This document shows positions 36,817 through 44,698 of a stretch of DNA of 64,000 bases, one piece after another; positions within the stretch are counted from its first letter, which is position 1, and the number at the start of each line of letters is the position of its first letter. Made by a program: the position numbers and the translations under genes. The stretch spans positions 2,170,001 to 2,234,000 of the forward strand of contig NZ_CP079218.1 in assembly GCF_019317285.1 (NCBI RefSeq). The letters run 5' to 3'. The DNA is from Pedobacter sp. D749 (lineage in GTDB: Bacteria; Bacteroidota; Bacteroidia; Sphingobacteriales; Sphingobacteriaceae). Below the pieces are notes generated by a model. It worked only from the letters and a program-made list of their open reading frames with translations. It was not told the DNA's origin and ran no database searches.

Positions 36817-37295
36817 CATATAATGAAACAGACACCATCAAAATCAGTCTTTACGAATATTCAAAATTTTCACAAACAGAAAGAACACATCACTCTCCTA
36901 AAAACCTTTCGCTGACAGGAAAGGAAGACAAAATAAATGTTAGTGCTACAGAAACCATCGACAATATTGCAGGAATAGATGATTTTGAAAAATTGATTGA
37001 CCAAAAATTCGAAATTGTAAATGTTGATTGGAATATGTTAAATGGCAGAAAATCAATGGAAAAAGTAGAGAATGAACTTTTTATTAAAACGTTAATTTTG
37101 GAATTAAGTCTTCTATCAAAATCAAAGGGAACATTTCAAATAGGACCAAGTAATTACGATTTTTTCATCCACAAAAGTAATACGGACTATTTCAATAAAT
37201 TTGTTCCTAATGACAAAGGAAGTTATAACGTAACTGAAGATGGTTCGACAAGATTAAAAATAAAATCGAATACATTAACAATCAAAATAGAATAA
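36798..37295 (+). CDS. BatD-like protein, second part (frameshifted continuation)
   Basis: This open frame overlaps the end of the preceding one and has only a TTG as a start, so it is probably not an independent gene. Its sequence begins with ITYNETDTIKISLYEYSK, the expected opening strand of a second Ig-like domain. It ends in GTFQIGPSNYDFFIHKS and a final beta segment. Together with 36349-36816 it would form one BatD-like protein. The break is at a run of six A residues. Attached attC-like copy 3 follows 12 bp after the stop. Confidence 0.45.
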   Translation: MVHQKITYNETDTIKISLYEYSKFSQTERTHHSPKNLSLTGKEDKINVSATETIDNIAGIDDFEKLIDQKFEIVNVDWNMLNGRKSMEKVENELFIKTLILELSLLSKSKGTFQIGPSNYDFFIHKSNTDYFNKFVPNDKGSYNVTEDGSTRLKIKSNTLTIKIE

Positions 37296-37306
37296 GGTAC
37301 AATATA

Positions 37307-37434
37307 CAACAAGGGTTTTGCATCAGATGGTTTGATTGCAAAATTCAACGGTCGTTTTTCATTTGAACTTTAGTAATAATATCAACATTTGTGATTCGAT
37401 TTATCGCCCGAAAGCAAAGCCTAAATCGTTGGTG
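37307..37434 (+). repeat. attC-like intergenic element, copy 3
   Basis: This 128-bp element lies 12 bp after the second BatD-like frame. The left end reads AACAAGGGTTTTGCATCAG and the right end GCAAAGCCTAAATCGTTGG. These are complementary around GGxTTTGC / GCAAAGCC and AAC / GTT, as in attC simple sites. The internal core TGATTGCAAAATTCAACGG is almost identical to copy 1. The next gene starts 48 bp later. Confidence 0.68.
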
Positions 37435-37481
37435 GTAATTCTCTTACCGACCGCATCTAACAAAATAACGGAGAAATAATA

Positions 37482-38471
37482 ATGAAAATATACAGACTGC
37501 TTTTCTTTTTAAACTTTGCACTTCTTTTCACGGGTTGTAATGGACAAAATAAAAACACAAAATCGGAAAAAGATATTTATGCAATCGGAAACGTAATAAA
37601 GCATTTCACTAAAGAGCCACATTACGGAGCAACTATTTACACTAATAATTGCTCGTTTGAAATTCTAATTAACGATATCCCAATTATTAAATACAAAGAT
37701 AATTCTGGAGGAGGTTTGGCAGGTTCGTATTTCCCTCTTAATTGGGATATTACTAAAGCTGGAAAACAAAAAATAACTGTTCGTTTATCTCCAGGCTTCA
37801 ATCAAACTACCAAGTCAATGTATCCAACTTTAATGAAAAATTCGGGTGTTAAAATTGAAATTGTAAAAACATACATCGTAAATAAAAGTTGGGGGGATGA
37901 AGAAGAAGTGAAAAATTACACAACGCCTCAAAATATAATACAGGGTAAAGAAGTAGCAACTTTTGATGGAAAAGATTATTTTGAAGACAGTTTTGAATTT
38001 AATGCAGATGTTCCCTATCACATCAATAATTTGGATAATGCAGAAGTTTTAAACACCACGGATAAAGGCAAATTACAAGCTTTGGAAAAGGAAGTGGTAT
38101 CAAAATATAATGAAATAAGAGACCTATATTTAAAAGGTACAAAAGATGATTTAGCAGATGCTTTTTATAACACAGAAAAAAGATTTTCCCAGCAATTATA
38201 TCAATCTTCAGCTGAAATTAAATACCGATGGGATAACGATTATCAATTCAGAACTGATGCCAATTTAGATTTTTTTGATTTGAAGCCCATAGAAAAACAC
38301 AAAATGACTTTTTATGCCAACGGAAAAATAGTTTGTTTAGAAAAAATAAATAATGAAAAATCTGCGTTATGGGGAGGCTTTAAACGAAAAGATAAAGATG
38401 TTGGGACTACGACGTACATTCAACTCTATCTTTATAGACCAAAAAACAGCAATAAACTCGAAGTGTATTAA
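37482..38471 (+). CDS. Lipoprotein, paralogue of the lipoprotein at 8384-9388
   Basis: The 329-residue lipoprotein has the lipobox FTGC at C19. It shares its overall domain plan with the protein at 8384-9388: an N-terminal beta domain, a YFEDSFEFNADVPY motif near residue 170, a charged helical middle, the FYANGKIVCL strand and a xLEVY ending. Codon use is far more AT-rich than in the paralogue, so the copies probably have different histories rather than arising by recent duplication. It follows attC-like copy 3 but has no such element behind it; the PRTRC relic follows instead. Function unknown. Confidence 0.7.
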   Translation: MKIYRLLFFLNFALLFTGCNGQNKNTKSEKDIYAIGNVIKHFTKEPHYGATIYTNNCSFEILINDIPIIKYKDNSGGGLAGSYFPLNWDITKAGKQKITVRLSPGFNQTTKSMYPTLMKNSGVKIEIVKTYIVNKSWGDEEEVKNYTTPQNIIQGKEVATFDGKDYFEDSFEFNADVPYHINNLDNAEVLNTTDKGKLQALEKEVVSKYNEIRDLYLKGTKDDLADAFYNTEKRFSQQLYQSSAEIKYRWDNDYQFRTDANLDFFDLKPIEKHKMTFYANGKIVCLEKINNEKSALWGGFKRKDKDVGTTTYIQLYLYRPKNSNKLEVY

Positions 38472-38515
38472 AATTCACTTTCGTCGATCTTCTGTTTTTA
38501 ATCCTTGCCTTGTAA

Positions 38516-39200
38516 GTTACGGATAATTCCCTGATCAATGCCACAAATCCCATTAGCGTTAACCTGATAGGGGCAGGGGGAACAGGTTCAAAAGTGCTGA
38601 CCGCCCTGATGGAAATGAATTACAGCCTCAATGAGTTGGGACATGCTGGATTAGCCGTTCGGTTATGGGATGATGATATTATTTCGGATGCCAATTTAGG
38701 CAGAAAGTGTTTTGCCGAATGTGCAACAGGGCTGTATAAATCTGTTACATTGATCAATCTGGCAAACAGATGGTCAGGAACCAACTGGAAAGCGGAATGC
38801 AGAAAGTTTGCCAAAAAGCGTTTTAGGTAAATTACCGGATCACGCTTCTGCGAGCATTTATATTTCTTGTGTAGATACGGTTGCTGCACGATTTGAGATT
38901 GCCGAGATTATACAGGAGATTTCCTATGGCAGGTTCTACCATAACCAACCAAAATACTGGATGGATTTTGGCAATAGCAAAAATACGGGGCAGGTACTCC
39001 TGTCAACGGTAGGAGAAATTAAACAGCAAAAATCTGAACAATATGAAACCGTTGCTCAGCTTCCATTGGTAACCGAAGAGTTTGGCGACTTTCTCAGTCA
39101 GTCGGAAATAACTGATGATACACCAAGCTGTTCATTAGCTTAAGCTTTGGAAAAGCAGGGTTTGTTTATCAATTCTACACTGGCACAGATGGGATACTGA
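38516..39200 (+). pseudogene. PRTRC-system ThiF family protein, degraded
   Basis: The readable pieces in order are NLIGAGGTGSKVLTALMEMN (ThiF nucleotide-binding loop), VRLWDDDIISDANLGRKCF, SGTNWKAECRKFAK, then after a frame change near 38820 ISCVDTVAARFEIAEI and PKYWMDFGNSKNTGQ. An in-frame TAA at 39141 follows, then ALEKQGLFINSTLAQMG. This is the order found in the PRTRC ThiF proteins of Bacteroidota conjugative elements (from memory). The start codon and the last part are missing. No other PRTRC gene (A, B, C, E, F) is present, so this is an isolated remnant. The following 246 bases show nothing recognisable. Confidence 0.75.
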
Positions 39201-39446
39201 ATTGGTTAGATGTTTAGCCTGGGAAATGATAAATCGTTAACTTTAGTAAAAAAAAACAATGGTCGCCAAAGACGAACGGAGCAAGGTGGGAGCTTATGGA
39301 AGAGGGAATATTTTCGGACAAGGGAGATGCAGGATATAAAATTATTTAGATTTATGGTGATGTGTTAGTCACTTTTTGGAAATAGCAATGGGATAGGATA
39401 CATAATGACACAGATGATATGAAAGCAATAGATAAATCAGCCAATA

Positions 39447-40709
39447 ATGAAACTAAATAATAATAAATTTTCTACAGTAATCAAAGCGCTTATATTAGCT
39501 AATACGTTAGTAAGTTGTAATTCAAATAGCCAAAACATGCAGGAAAATAATAAAGAGGTTGACAAGTTTAATTCCTCGGAACTATATCCAAATAACAAAG
39601 TTGCATTTACTAAAAGTGGCGAAAAGACTGTTTTTTACAATGCTGCAAACGAACATTTGATTTATGCAGAAATTAATCATAAAACCAATCATTATCAAAT
39701 TGATGATATCGATTTATTTCCGGTTAGAGATTTATTTCAAATTAATGATTTCACCTATTTTTTACCCAAAAAATATTCGACTTTTTATAAATATCCTATA
39801 GGTCAAAGCGGCACAGCAGGTGGAGATTTTTTTACGACTCTAGAATTCAATGAATTAGGATTGATAAAAAGTATTGATAAAAATCTTCCGGATTCTCATC
39901 GAAAATATACCTATAGATACAATAAATTTGCTCAGTTATTACGGGTTTTTGAAAATAAACTCCTGAACAAGACGTTATTGGAAAATAAATATGATGAAAA
40001 TGGGAGGCTTATTTTTCAGGAGAAAAATGATGAAGAATTACAAGCAAAAAGAGAGTTCATCTACGGAAAAGAAGGCAGAATTTTAAAAGAAAATATCAAA
40101 GAAAAAAAAATTGCTCCTAATGGACGAATTATAAGTGACCTGACATATACACTGAATTATGAGTACAATAAATTAGGGCAAATCAGCAAAAAACAGAGCC
40201 AAGATTCTAATTTTGTTGAACAATTTCAATACGATTCGAATGGAAGGATTGTAAATTTTGTTAAATATTATGGAGAAATTGACAAAGATGATTCAAATAA
40301 ACTGATTAATTATTTTATAAAAAAAATATATAGCTATTCCAATGAGCAGATTTCATCAGAAACAGTTTATGAATATCATTTGGTGAATGCCTCTGTTCTA
40401 ATCAATAAAAATTGGCAACTGTTGAATATTGAACAACAAAGAAAGATGGCTGGGGAAAAATTGAATGATAATAACGAGATGCCCACTACGGAGATTGAGA
40501 GATTATACAATTATAAAGAAAGTGGAGTCACTATCAACGTCAATCATTCTAATTTTTCCAATAGAGTTCTTGAAGGTAAATCAAAATTTAAAAAAGAAGT
40601 ATTTGATTCTGAGACTATTAAATTTTCATTTGATAATTCCGGAAAAATCATAAAAAAGGAGACGACAGGTAAAAATGGAGAAACTTCTGTGGAAACTTAT
40701 TCATATTAA
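39447..40709 (+). CDS. Lipoprotein with YD/RHS-like repeats
   Basis: The 420-residue protein has a lipoprotein signal ending LVSC at C24. The middle (about 150-300) contains several tyrosine/glycine turn repeats such as YNKFAQL, YDENGRL, YGKEGRI, YNKLGQI and YDSNGRI. These have the spacing of RHS/YD repeats as seen in short surface lipoproteins. There is no toxin domain and no large RHS shell, so it is not a full RHS toxin. It is AT-rich like the other genes in this island. Function unknown. Confidence 0.65.
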   Translation: MKLNNNKFSTVIKALILANTLVSCNSNSQNMQENNKEVDKFNSSELYPNNKVAFTKSGEKTVFYNAANEHLIYAEINHKTNHYQIDDIDLFPVRDLFQINDFTYFLPKKYSTFYKYPIGQSGTAGGDFFTTLEFNELGLIKSIDKNLPDSHRKYTYRYNKFAQLLRVFENKLLNKTLLENKYDENGRLIFQEKNDEELQAKREFIYGKEGRILKENIKEKKIAPNGRIISDLTYTLNYEYNKLGQISKKQSQDSNFVEQFQYDSNGRIVNFVKYYGEIDKDDSNKLINYFIKKIYSYSNEQISSETVYEYHLVNASVLINKNWQLLNIEQQRKMAGEKLNDNNEMPTTEIERLYNYKESGVTINVNHSNFSNRVLEGKSKFKKEVFDSETIKFSFDNSGKIIKKETTGKNGETSVETYSY

Positions 40710-40762
40710 ATGATTAGCATTGATAAGTCTTTAAGAATTTTAGATTCATCAATAAAAACGTA

Positions 40763-41365
40763 TTATCTTCCAGAAATTTCGCCATTTGAAAGAATGGTGA
40801 ATTTTTCTTTCAGTGATTTTTTCAAAGTTTCAAAATTGATGTTATAAACGTTTACGGTCATATTATTCTCAATTATAAAAGATTCGTACGTTTTTTCTTC
40901 CGGCATACTGTGACCAACAGATTTTCTGGCTATGATTTTATTATTACTCACGGTAATGATCTCCTGAAAAGTAGAATCGCCTTCAAGATCTAAAACATAA
41001 ATTTTAATACCATTATTTAATTTTGAATCGATCTCAAAAATATTAGTTGGAATGTCTTCAGATTTGTTGCCGAGAAGTTTCGATATTTTTTTAAAATTGA
41101 TTTCATCTAATTTCGGATATATCTTCTCGCAATCTGGAGAGCTCTGTTGCAGACATACCGCAGTATATTTCTCAAAATCAAAAGGCAAAGAAATTGTCTG
41201 ACTATCTTTTACAGAATCCTTTATTATAACATTCTTCGATTTTGAAAGCATGTCTTTTGAAGCTGTGACAACATTTTCTTTTTTAGGTTTTTCAGCAGAT
41301 TTAGAATGTTCCTGGCAGGAAGTGAATATAATTACTAACAGAAAAGCTGAGATCAATTTATACAT
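40763..41365 (-). CDS. Putative lipoprotein, unknown function
   Basis: From the ATG at 41365 the protein has 200 residues with the lipobox FTSC at C17; the ATG six codons upstream gives a less typical signal peptide. A Lys/Ser-rich linker precedes a globular domain of about 150 residues with CLQQSSPDCEKIYPKLDEI and IYVLDLEGDS. Two cysteines, in AVCLQQ and DCEK, could form a disulfide bond. I do not recognise the family. It converges with the YD-repeat lipoprotein gene across about 50 bp. Confidence 0.6.
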   Translation of the reverse strand: MYKLISAFLLVIIFTSCQEHSKSAEKPKKENVVTASKDMLSKSKNVIIKDSVKDSQTISLPFDFEKYTAVCLQQSSPDCEKIYPKLDEINFKKISKLLGNKSEDIPTNIFEIDSKLNNGIKIYVLDLEGDSTFQEIITVSNNKIIARKSVGHSMPEEKTYESFIIENNMTVNVYNINFETLKKSLKEKFTILSNGEISGR

Positions 41366-41561
41366 AGAACTATCGATTTTCACAGGTTTTTATTTAATTG
41401 TTTAATCTCTCTTTTTTAAGAATTTTGAAAAAAAATAAAAATGAGGAACAAATGGGGAACAAAAAGAAACAAATCAAGGCAAAATAATAGAATAATAAAT
41501 AAAATAAGAATATTTACAACTACCTCTTATTCAGCTATATAATTGTTTTTATTATGATGAT

Positions 41562-42920
41562 TTATTTGCCGATACAAAACTTCGTAAATATATTCTCCAG
41601 CAAATCATCAGTAGTTACCGTACCGGTTATCTCACCAAGATAATGCAGCGCCTGTTTAATGTCCATTGCTAAAAAATCGGAGGTAACCGGATTATCTACA
41701 TTGGCCAAAACATTTTGTAAAGCATGTTCTGTTTGTTTCAACGCTTCTACATGGCGGATATTGGTTACCAGGGTTTCGCTGGTATTAATGTGGTGCAAGT
41801 TAACCTGCTCCAGTAAAGTATTTTTTAATTCATCGATGCCCTGTTTCTCTTTGGCAGAGATAAAAACAACATCTAAAGCTTCGAAAGCTTTACGTTGCGC
41901 ATCGGAAAGGAGATCAGCTTTATTGACTAAAATTAAATAGGGGATAGCCAATTGTGCCAAACCCAGGATCTGCTCTTCAATTTCTGATGTACTTTGAGCG
42001 GCATCGGCCATATAAATGATCAGTTTAGCCTGTTTCATTTTCTCCAGGGTGCGTTCTACTCCTAAAGCTTCGATTATATCAGCTGTATCGCGGATTCCGG
42101 CGGTATCGATAAAACGGAAAACAATGCCGCCTATGGTGAGTTCATCTTCAATGGTATCGCGTGTGGTGCCGGCAATGTCAGAAACTATAGCGCGTTCTTC
42201 GTTCAGGAGGGCATTTAACAAGGTAGATTTGCCTACATTGGGTTTGCCTGCAATCACAATTGGAACCCCATTTTTAATTACATTTCCCATTTCGAAAGAA
42301 GAGATTAAACGTTGCAGAACATAATTGATCTTGTTCACCAGGTTTTTCAACTGCTCACGATTGGCAAATTCTACATCCTCTTCGGCAAAATCAAGTTCTA
42401 GTTCGATCATCGAAGCAAAATGGATTAACTGTTCGCGTAATCCTTTTAATTCATTGGCAAAGCCACCGCGCATCTGTTGCATGGCCACATCATGCGAAGC
42501 TTTAGAATTGGAGGCAATTAAATCGGCAACAGCTTCTGCCTGACTCAGATCGAAAGCCCCGTTTAAAAAAGCACGTAAAGTAAATTCGCCGGGTTTGGCG
42601 GCACGGGCACCTTTGCTGATTAACAAGTTAATAATTTGTTGGATAATGTAGTTAGAACCATGGCAGGAAATTTCTACCACGTTTTCTTTGGTGTAGGATT
42701 TAGGAGCAACAAATAAACCCGCTACCACTTCATCCACAATATGATCGCCATCTTTAACCAGACCGAAATGTAAAGTATGTGAGGCCTGTTTTTCTAAATC
42801 TTTTCCTGCAAATACGGCATTGGTAAGGGAGATGGCCTCTGGACCAGATAAACGGATCACGCCAATGGCGCCAGAACCTGAAGGAGTGGATAAAGCAATA
42901 ATAGTATCTTGATTGTTCAT
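41562..42920 (-). CDS. mnmE: tRNA uridine-5-carboxymethylaminomethyl modification GTPase MnmE
   Basis: The 452-residue protein has the N-terminal tetrahydrofolate-binding domain (about 1-118), a helical domain and an inserted G domain. The G domain has GKPNVGKST, DTAGIRDT and NKAD motifs, and the protein ends with the conserved FCIGK (C449). With MnmG it modifies U34 of certain tRNAs (established function). Length and all signatures are normal. It is a core housekeeping gene and marks the end of the accessory island. A TATTTTTG box lies at 42938-42945 on the minus strand, just before the ATG. Confidence 0.97.
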   Translation of the reverse strand: MNNQDTIIALSTPSGSGAIGVIRLSGPEAISLTNAVFAGKDLEKQASHTLHFGLVKDGDHIVDEVVAGLFVAPKSYTKENVVEISCHGSNYIIQQIINLLISKGARAAKPGEFTLRAFLNGAFDLSQAEAVADLIASNSKASHDVAMQQMRGGFANELKGLREQLIHFASMIELELDFAEEDVEFANREQLKNLVNKINYVLQRLISSFEMGNVIKNGVPIVIAGKPNVGKSTLLNALLNEERAIVSDIAGTTRDTIEDELTIGGIVFRFIDTAGIRDTADIIEALGVERTLEKMKQAKLIIYMADAAQSTSEIEEQILGLAQLAIPYLILVNKADLLSDAQRKAFEALDVVFISAKEKQGIDELKNTLLEQVNLHHINTSETLVTNIRHVEALKQTEHALQNVLANVDNPVTSDFLAMDIKQALHYLGEITGTVTTDDLLENIFTKFCIGK

Positions 42921-43118
42921 GTGCGGTAATAAAGCTGCAAAAATAAGGCTAATCTGTGGGTATATGGTGTAAGGGAAGTAATTTTTTTGATCAATGGTTA
43001 ATCGGTTAACGGTTAAAACTGGTTAATTGATGCCAAACGCCAAGCTTCTAACCAACTACCAGCCCCTTGACCCGCTACCATTGAAGGACTATCAATGGAC
43101 AGACGCTAATAGAATTGT

Positions 43119-43267
43119 CGTCATCTCGACTGAAGCGCAGCGAAATGGAGAGATCTATTTAGCTAGATTTACTTCACAGAGTCTTCAGGCTATCGACTGC
43201 GTTACAATCCGCTCGAAATTACGGTAACTAGGGAGTTTTTATGCAATAAATTATCTCTCAGGATGAC
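43119..43267. repeat. Dispersed intergenic repeat
   Basis: The gap 42921-43383 holds no gene. At 43119-43224 is an element with imperfectly inverted ends, CGTCATCTCGA and TCGAAATTACG, of the CTCGACTGAAGCG type that is widespread in Pedobacter-like genomes (from memory). At 43245-43267 is a 23-bp segment shared with 204-226, with one mismatch. The small open frame that overlaps the element is a by-product of it. Confidence 0.55.
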
Positions 43268-43383
43268 TTATTGAAAGAGTCAATTAATTGACTCCGAATG
43301 CCCAACTCTCACCCCCCTCAACTAATTATTTAAAACATTTTAACATTGGCTGTGTTTAAATTTCAAATCAGAATAAGCTTTTT

Positions 43384-44508
43384 ATGACGAATAATTTACC
43401 CCTAACCGTAAAACGATCGATAGAATTATTGGGGCTAATGGCCATTGCAGCCGTGATGGTAATTGGTCGAGATATTATTATGCCGATATTGATGGCTTTT
43501 TTCATCAGCATCATGCTGCTTCCATTGTATCGTTTTTTAAAAAGAAAAAAAATACCCGAATCGTTAGCCATTATCTTACCAATTTTATTAGTGGCCCTGT
43601 TTGTCGCATTAATTATTTGGTTTTTTTCGAACCAGATTGGCATTTTGGTTAAAGATTTCCCTCAGATAAAGGCAAATGTAACACAGCATATCAATTCTTT
43701 AAGCGATTGGATCAGCCGCATTACCCATTATGACGATAAGCAGCAAAAAGCATTTATACAGACCAAAAGCGACGATTTAATGAATATGGGCACCTCGCTT
43801 GCAGGCGGTGCTGCAGTTACTTTAAGTGGCATTTTTGTATTTATCGGGTTGTTGCCTATTTATATTTACCTGATGCTTTTTTATAAAGACATTATATTGC
43901 GCTTTATCTTTATGTGGTTTAAAGCAGACGACCACCCGAAAGTGAAAGGAGCGATTTATGAAACCGAATCGATTATTAAAAGTTACCTAATCGGACTATT
44001 AATTCAGATCACCTATATGACTATTTTATTGGGCGGCATACTGATGTTAATCGGTATAAAACATGCCTTGTTAATTGGGGTAATTTTTGCCATATTAAAC
44101 CTGATTCCTTACGTGGGTGCCTTAATTGGTAACTTAATAGGGGTATTGTTAACACTTACATCTTCGCAAGAGTTATGGCCGGTGCTTACGGTTTTAGGGG
44201 TAATTGCTTTTGTTCAGTTTTTAGATAACAACATCCTTATGCCGCGTATTGTGGGCTCTAAAGTAAAAATTAATGCTTTATTTTCCATTCTCGGGGTATT
44301 TATTGGCGGCAGCATAGCAGGTGTTTCGGGGATGTTCCTGGCACTACCTATTGTGGCTGTTCTCAAAATTATTTTCGATCGTACAGAATCATTCAAGCAA
44401 TGGGGGGTATTACTTGGAGATGAACGCCCGGCTAAAAGTCCGATGACCTTCCCTGTTTTTAGAAAGAAAAAAGCAGTGGCGACCAAATCGGGAATAGAAA
44501 AAGGATAG
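43384..44508 (+). CDS. AI-2E family transporter (PF01594-type permease)
   Basis: The 374-residue protein has about eight membrane helices with the family pattern. There is a helical pair at about 10-45 and 60-85, a soluble loop (about 95-150), and a C-terminal bundle. The bundle contains YLIGLLIQITYM, LIPYVGALIGN, then FVQFLDNNILMPRIVGSKV and LALPIVAVLKIIFD. The family exports small molecules or acts as an H+-coupled antiporter; the substrate cannot be predicted. The tail from about 355 is basic and cytoplasmic. It is monocistronic. Confidence 0.92.
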   Translation: MTNNLPLTVKRSIELLGLMAIAAVMVIGRDIIMPILMAFFISIMLLPLYRFLKRKKIPESLAIILPILLVALFVALIIWFFSNQIGILVKDFPQIKANVTQHINSLSDWISRITHYDDKQQKAFIQTKSDDLMNMGTSLAGGAAVTLSGIFVFIGLLPIYIYLMLFYKDIILRFIFMWFKADDHPKVKGAIYETESIIKSYLIGLLIQITYMTILLGGILMLIGIKHALLIGVIFAILNLIPYVGALIGNLIGVLLTLTSSQELWPVLTVLGVIAFVQFLDNNILMPRIVGSKVKINALFSILGVFIGGSIAGVSGMFLALPIVAVLKIIFDRTESFKQWGVLLGDERPAKSPMTFPVFRKKKAVATKSGIEKG

Positions 44509-44545
44509 TGATGGGAAATGTAAGATGGATGATGTGAGATGTAAT

Positions 44546-44650
44546 GAGTTCTGCACGATCAGCGTAATCTGTGGGAAATAGTTTTAGGTGATGGAAAATA
44601 TAAAATGTCATTAGTTCTGCGGTAATCAGTGTAATCTGCGGGAAATAATT
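44546..44650. repeat. Two degenerate direct repeats
   Basis: Copies at 44546-44583 and 44612-44650 share AGTTCTGC, ATCAG, GTAATCTG and GGGAAATA in the same order. They are of the TAATCAGCGTAATCTG type scattered in Bacteroidota intergenic DNA. They lie between the transporter gene and the convergent TonB receptor gene. Confidence 0.6.
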
Positions 44651-44698
44651 GGTGAACAGGTTCCTGACAGATTAAGAAGATAGCAAATGATATTTAAC

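Noticed and set aside
39447..40709. RHS polymorphic toxin
   Set aside because: Only a few short YD repeats, a lipoprotein signal and no C-terminal toxin domain or immunity gene.
42016..42543. Plus-strand open frames opposite mnmE
   Set aside because: Antisense shadows of a conserved housekeeping gene.
43027..43227. 66-codon open frame between mnmE and the transporter
   Set aside because: It runs through a dispersed intergenic repeat and reflects that repeat.
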